NCBI GenBank assembly: GCA_037179515.1
Contig: JAXCGZ010022654.1
Location: 207,001-271,000, forward strand
Source of the DNA: Halocaridina rubra
Taxonomy: Eukaryota; Arthropoda; Malacostraca; Decapoda; Atyidae
Reading direction: 5' to 3'
DNA length: 64,000 bases
The notes under the pieces were generated by a model, which made no database searches, was not told the origin of the DNA, and saw nothing but the letters and a program-made list of their open reading frames with translations. This document shows positions 60,910 to 64,000 of this stretch, piece by piece (the stretch's first letter is position 1; every line of letters starts with the position of its first letter). The position numbers were made by a program, and so were the translations under genes.

Positions 60910-61752
60910 CTAGTCATGGATATCCACAGACTTCACTAAGTATATTATATCACTTGCACTGTTAATTTTGTTTAATAAAATATAGGGGCCTTGTGGCTGG
61001 ATCACTTCAGTTAATTGGAACACTACAACACATTAACACTAAAACAGTCTTCTCTCTTTCTTCCCAACTCTCGTGAGAGAGGGGAATGCAAACAGAAAAT
61101 ATGCAATGGATCACCTCGGTTATGAGACACGCCACAAAGTATGCTCAGCACCATGTGGTCTTTTTATTTCTCCTCCCAGCTCTCTTAAGAGAGGGAAAAG
61201 CTAACAGAATATAAATGCAAAATTAAAATTTGAACACTATCTATAGAATTATGGAACAAACAATAATGTGTGTTCAACTAAACCAAAACAACACAAAAGC
61301 ACAAAAAAACAAAACAAGGCAATCTTTCTGTTTCTCTCTTTGGCTCTCGTGAGAGAGGAATAAAAGAAAACAGAGATACTTAGGTTCGTTTTTTTCCTTG
61401 TAGAAACTTCCACCTCAGATCAGGGAAGTAGTGGAGGAGGAGAAATTCACTTCACTGGGAAGGAAGAGGCTTCAACTACTTATCGCAAAAGAGATAAAAA
61501 CAGAATAGAAACTTGAACACTTTCTATTTCCCTTTTTCTTCCCAACTCTTATAAAAGAGAGAGAAGAGCAGGCAGAAATATTTGGGGTTATAGAACACAC
61601 ACAGTCACTTGTTTTCACTAAAACAAAAACGGGAACACAAAACAAAACAAAAACAATCTTTGTTTCTTTCTCTGGCTCTCGTGAGGGAGGACAAAAGAAA
61701 ACAGAGATAGTTAGGTAGGTCTTATCACTACTGGAGCTGGAACCAGACTGTC
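60910..61752 (-). repeat. 5' leader of the I-like LINE with repeated CTCTC...GAGAG hairpins
   Basis: Five similar hairpin motifs lie at about 61052-61082, 61160-61195, 61330-61375, 61530-61570 and 61665-61700. Each has a CTTTCTTCCCAACTCTCGTG or TTTCTCTCTTTGGCTCTCGT arm, a short loop and GAGAGAGG followed by AAAAGAAAACAGAG or similar. Two alternating variants are visible (CCCAACTCTC-type and TGGCTCTCG-type), suggesting a duplicated ~270-bp leader unit. No coding was recognised. Confidence 0.7.
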
Positions 61753-63292
61753 GCAAAAAATCTATCTCTCCACTACCATTATTTTCCTTTGCTTCTGCTA
61801 CTATTCTCCAAACTCCACTGTGTTTGTGTCTTTCTTTGAATATCTGTCCTCATGCCATGAGTCCTTGCTATCTTCTCACCCACATGTCGAAGTTTTCTAC
61901 ATTGGCGACTTCTATGTACACCACAGTGAGTGGCTCAATTCCTCTAACACTGATGTGGGAGGAAGTGAGGCCCTTGCTTTCTCTATTACTCATGATCTGG
62001 AGCAAATGATCAAACATCCTACTGGTGTTCCTGATCGACACGAACATGCAGTAAACACATTTCACCTATTTCTTATTTCTAACCCTTAAAAACACTCTTA
62101 TTCTGTGCTTTCCCTTCTCGGTAAATCTGACCACTCTATGATCTCAGTCTCTTCCATTTTCGCTCCCCCTTCACCAATCCCTCCTACTCAGTGCCGCTAT
62201 CTGAACATACCCAATGTGAAAATTTGCGTAACCTCCTCTTTGACTTTCCATGGGATGACTACTGCTTTCTGTCCCACAACCCTGATCAGGTAGCTTTAAA
62301 AGTTGCTGAGATCATGACCTCGGGAATGGAGGCGTACATCCCCTCTTCTACATAAACTCTCTCTCCCCCTAAACCCTCCATGGCTTCTGAGGCCAGGAAT
62401 AGGGCACACCGATCTTACCAAGCATCTCCTTCTGATTTAACTTGCTCTGCTTTTATTGTAGCTAGGAATTGCTGTCCTGCTCAGATTCGAAGGTCTAAGG
62501 CTTCCTCTATAAGAAGGAAAGTTGATGACCTAAACTCCTCTCCCACTGACAAATGCTTCTGGTTCTTAGCCAAAAACCTTTCCAAAAGCTTCAATAACTC
62601 AAGTTTTCCCCCTCTCATTAGTTCTGATGGTTCTATAGCTTGCTCTCCCACTGACAAAGCCACTCTCTTTGGCTCTCATTTTTCTGCCAACTCTTCTATA
62701 AACAATTCCAGTGCACCTGTCCCTCAATCTTTAACCTTCTCTAACCCTATGCCCTCCCTTATCCTTTCTTCATGCAAAGTTCATTAGGTTCTTCTCTCAC
62801 TAAAGATGAACAAGGCATCTGGTCCCGATGGTATCTCTGCAATGTTCCTTAAGGAGTTTGCAGATGAACTGGTTCCTGTGCTTTGCTGTCTTTATTGCCT
62901 CATTCTGTCAACCAGTATCTATCCTTCATCTTGGAAGCATGCTTTAATTCAACCTGTTCCTGAGAAGGGTGACTGCTCTATTCCTTCAAACTACCAGCCT
63001 ACTGCCCTAAGCTCCTCTATTGCTAAAGTTTTCAAAACTTTGCTCAATGCTCACTTCTTGAAACACCTTGAATCTAACTCACTTATCTCCGATCACCAGT
63101 ATGGCTTCTGCAAATTAAGTTGCACTGGTGACCTTCTGTCCTATCTTGCTCATGTATGGTCATCTTCTCTGAGGAAATATAGGATTTTCCTATATTTCAA
63201 GCCACCTACTACAATAATCTGCAACTATCAAGAAATTGTCACCCTCATGGTGACAGAGATCCATACCAACTTTCATCTACGGTCTTTCAGGT
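61753..63292 (+). pseudogene. Plus-strand LINE, right half: endonuclease and RT N-terminus
   Basis: It starts with the duplicated GCAAAAAATCT and continues the interrupted frame as QKIYLSTTIIFLCFCYYSPN, VFVSFFEYLSSCHESLLSSH, VEVFYIGDFYVHHSEWLNSS and PDRHEHAVNTFHLFLISNP. Damaged LLGKSDHSMISVS follows. RT begins in another frame with NKASGPDGISAMFLKEFADE, SIYPSSWKHALIQPVPEKGD, YQPTALSSSIAKVFKTLLNA and DHQYGFCKLSCTGDLLSYLA, and the similarity is lost at about 63200-63292, before the catalytic boxes. Stops and frameshifts near 62090, 62350 and 62787 disable it. Confidence 0.8.
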
Positions 63293-63482
63293 AATACTGT
63301 TGGCAGCAGCGGTTCATCTTTAACTGGTGGCTATTTCTTTGGCAAAAATCACACCCATCAATCCAATTTCTCAGATCATAACTAAGTTCAGGCGACCAAG
63401 CACTTTCCTGTGCTCGTCTCTGAGATTTATTCAGTTTTAGATGGCCATCACTGTGAATCCTGGTTAATATTTCTTTTCTCAG
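63293..63482. other. No recognisable feature
   Basis: About 190 bp between the plus-strand LINE remnant and the last CR1-like copy. Possibly decayed LINE sequence. Confidence 0.4.
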
Positions 63483-64000
63483 TGATTACCTAATTGATTA
63501 CCTAATTGTGTTTACGGGAAAGAGCCCAAAGCTCGTATCTTCCCGTCTCCTGATCGGTTCCATATTATACTTAGTGATACTTATCATACCTGTCCTTAAA
63601 ACTATGGATTGAGATAGCATTAACTACCTCCTCGCTTAGCGAATTCCAATTATCAACTACTCTTACACTGAAAAAGTATTTCCTTACATCCTGCAAAGAA
63701 GTTTTCTTACGAAGCTTCAAACTATGACCTCTAGTTCTAGAGCCAGCCATATCAAAATATCGATCCCTATCCACTCTATCATAACCATGAAGGAATTTAA
63801 AGACTGTCACCATATCCCCCCTCACTCTTCTAGCTTCGAGTGATGGTAAGTCTAATTCCCTCAGCCTCTCATCATAACTGAGATTGCGTATTTCTGGCAC
63901 CAGTTTCGTGGCATGTCTTTGAACTTTTTCAAGCTTAGCTATGCGCTTTTTCTAGTGCGGATTCCAAAAGGGGGCTGCATATTCGAGTTTTGGCCTCACA
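63483..64000 (-). pseudogene. CR1-like LINE 3' end, continuing beyond the window
   Basis: The left end carries two copies of ATTACCTAATTG (63484-63508), the short tandem tail of the family. The frame ending at 63571 reads PEIRNLSYDERLRELDLPSL, FDMAGSRTRGHSLKLRKKTS and VVDNWNSLSEEVVNAISIHS. It is almost identical to the 3' part of the 54800-57622 ORF. Just upstream, near 63953, a TAG stands where the other copy has Leu. The rest of the element lies past 64000. Confidence 0.87.

Larger units (their letters stand above)
47552..61752 (-). mobile_element. I-like LINE inserted in a plus-strand LINE and itself carrying two LINE insertions
   Basis: Flanked by the 11-bp direct repeat GCAAAAAATCT (47541-47551 and 61753-61763). 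The left edge is a T run (47552-47566), the reverse of a poly(A) tail, so the element points left. In transcription order: 5' leader 61752-60910, ORF1 with zinc knuckles 60909-59399, endonuclease 54716-53814, RT, RNase H and a C-terminal CCHC-like motif down to 47906, then the 3' UTR. An RTE-like LINE (49331-52431) and a CR1-like LINE (54721 to ~59255) interrupt it. Without them the element is about 6.5 kb. RNase H plus ORF1 knuckles fit the I group of LINEs. Confidence 0.87.

Overview
This is a transposon-dense window from a eukaryotic, almost certainly arthropod, genome. A decapod crustacean is my best guess, because very long (AT)n, (TC)n and (ATT)n microsatellites sit among CR1-like, I-like, RTE-like and Penelope-like retroelements and Tigger/pogo DNA transposons. 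That assignment is inference. I see no prokaryotic gene organisation, no rRNA and no CRISPR array. The only host gene I can support is the last exon of a mitochondrial carrier resembling SLC25A32 (folate/FAD carrier), at 7961-8135 on the + strand. No upstream exon of it is recognisable in the preceding 7.9 kb.

Layout. 1-2.8 kb: a family of ~180-bp tandem monomers with a unique tail, carrying an internally deleted Tigger (copy A). 3.5 and 8.9 kb: tRNA-derived SINEs. 5.0-7.6 kb: a decayed TIGD1-like Tigger on the - strand. 8.0 kb: the host exon. 9.4-26.2 kb: two minus-strand Tigger copies (B and C) fused head to tail. C is split by a 10.8-kb LTR retrotransposon (12718-23545) with ~2.07-kb LTRs, a 5-bp target duplication and a tRNA-Lys primer-binding site. 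Its pol domain order is protease - integrase - reverse transcriptase - RNase H. 26.6-28.96 kb: a second array of the 180-bp family, with a SINE inserted in one monomer. 28.96-31.93 kb: Tigger copy D. 32.07-37.5 kb: a ~273-bp satellite with about 20 tRNA-like modules. 37.6-38.95 kb: a 1.33-kb foldback Tigger relative with ~400-bp arms around microsatellites. 39.4 kb: a Penelope-like scrap. 42.5-47.2 kb: degenerate LINE pieces.

47.2-63.3 kb is a nest of LINEs. A plus-strand LINE is split at 47551/61753 by a minus-strand I-like LINE. That I-like LINE is itself split by a plus-strand RTE-like LINE (49331-52431) and by a minus-strand CR1-like LINE (54721 to about 59255). A second CR1-like 3' end runs off the right edge.

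The least ordinary items are the LTR element with Ty3/gypsy-type enzymes in a Ty1/copia-type order (known as Gmr1-like), the tRNA-bearing satellite, the foldback element, the 180-bp array family with a conserved tail, and the repeated hairpin motif in the 5' leader of the I-like LINE. Every transposon copy carries at least one lesion, so I see no element that is certainly active.
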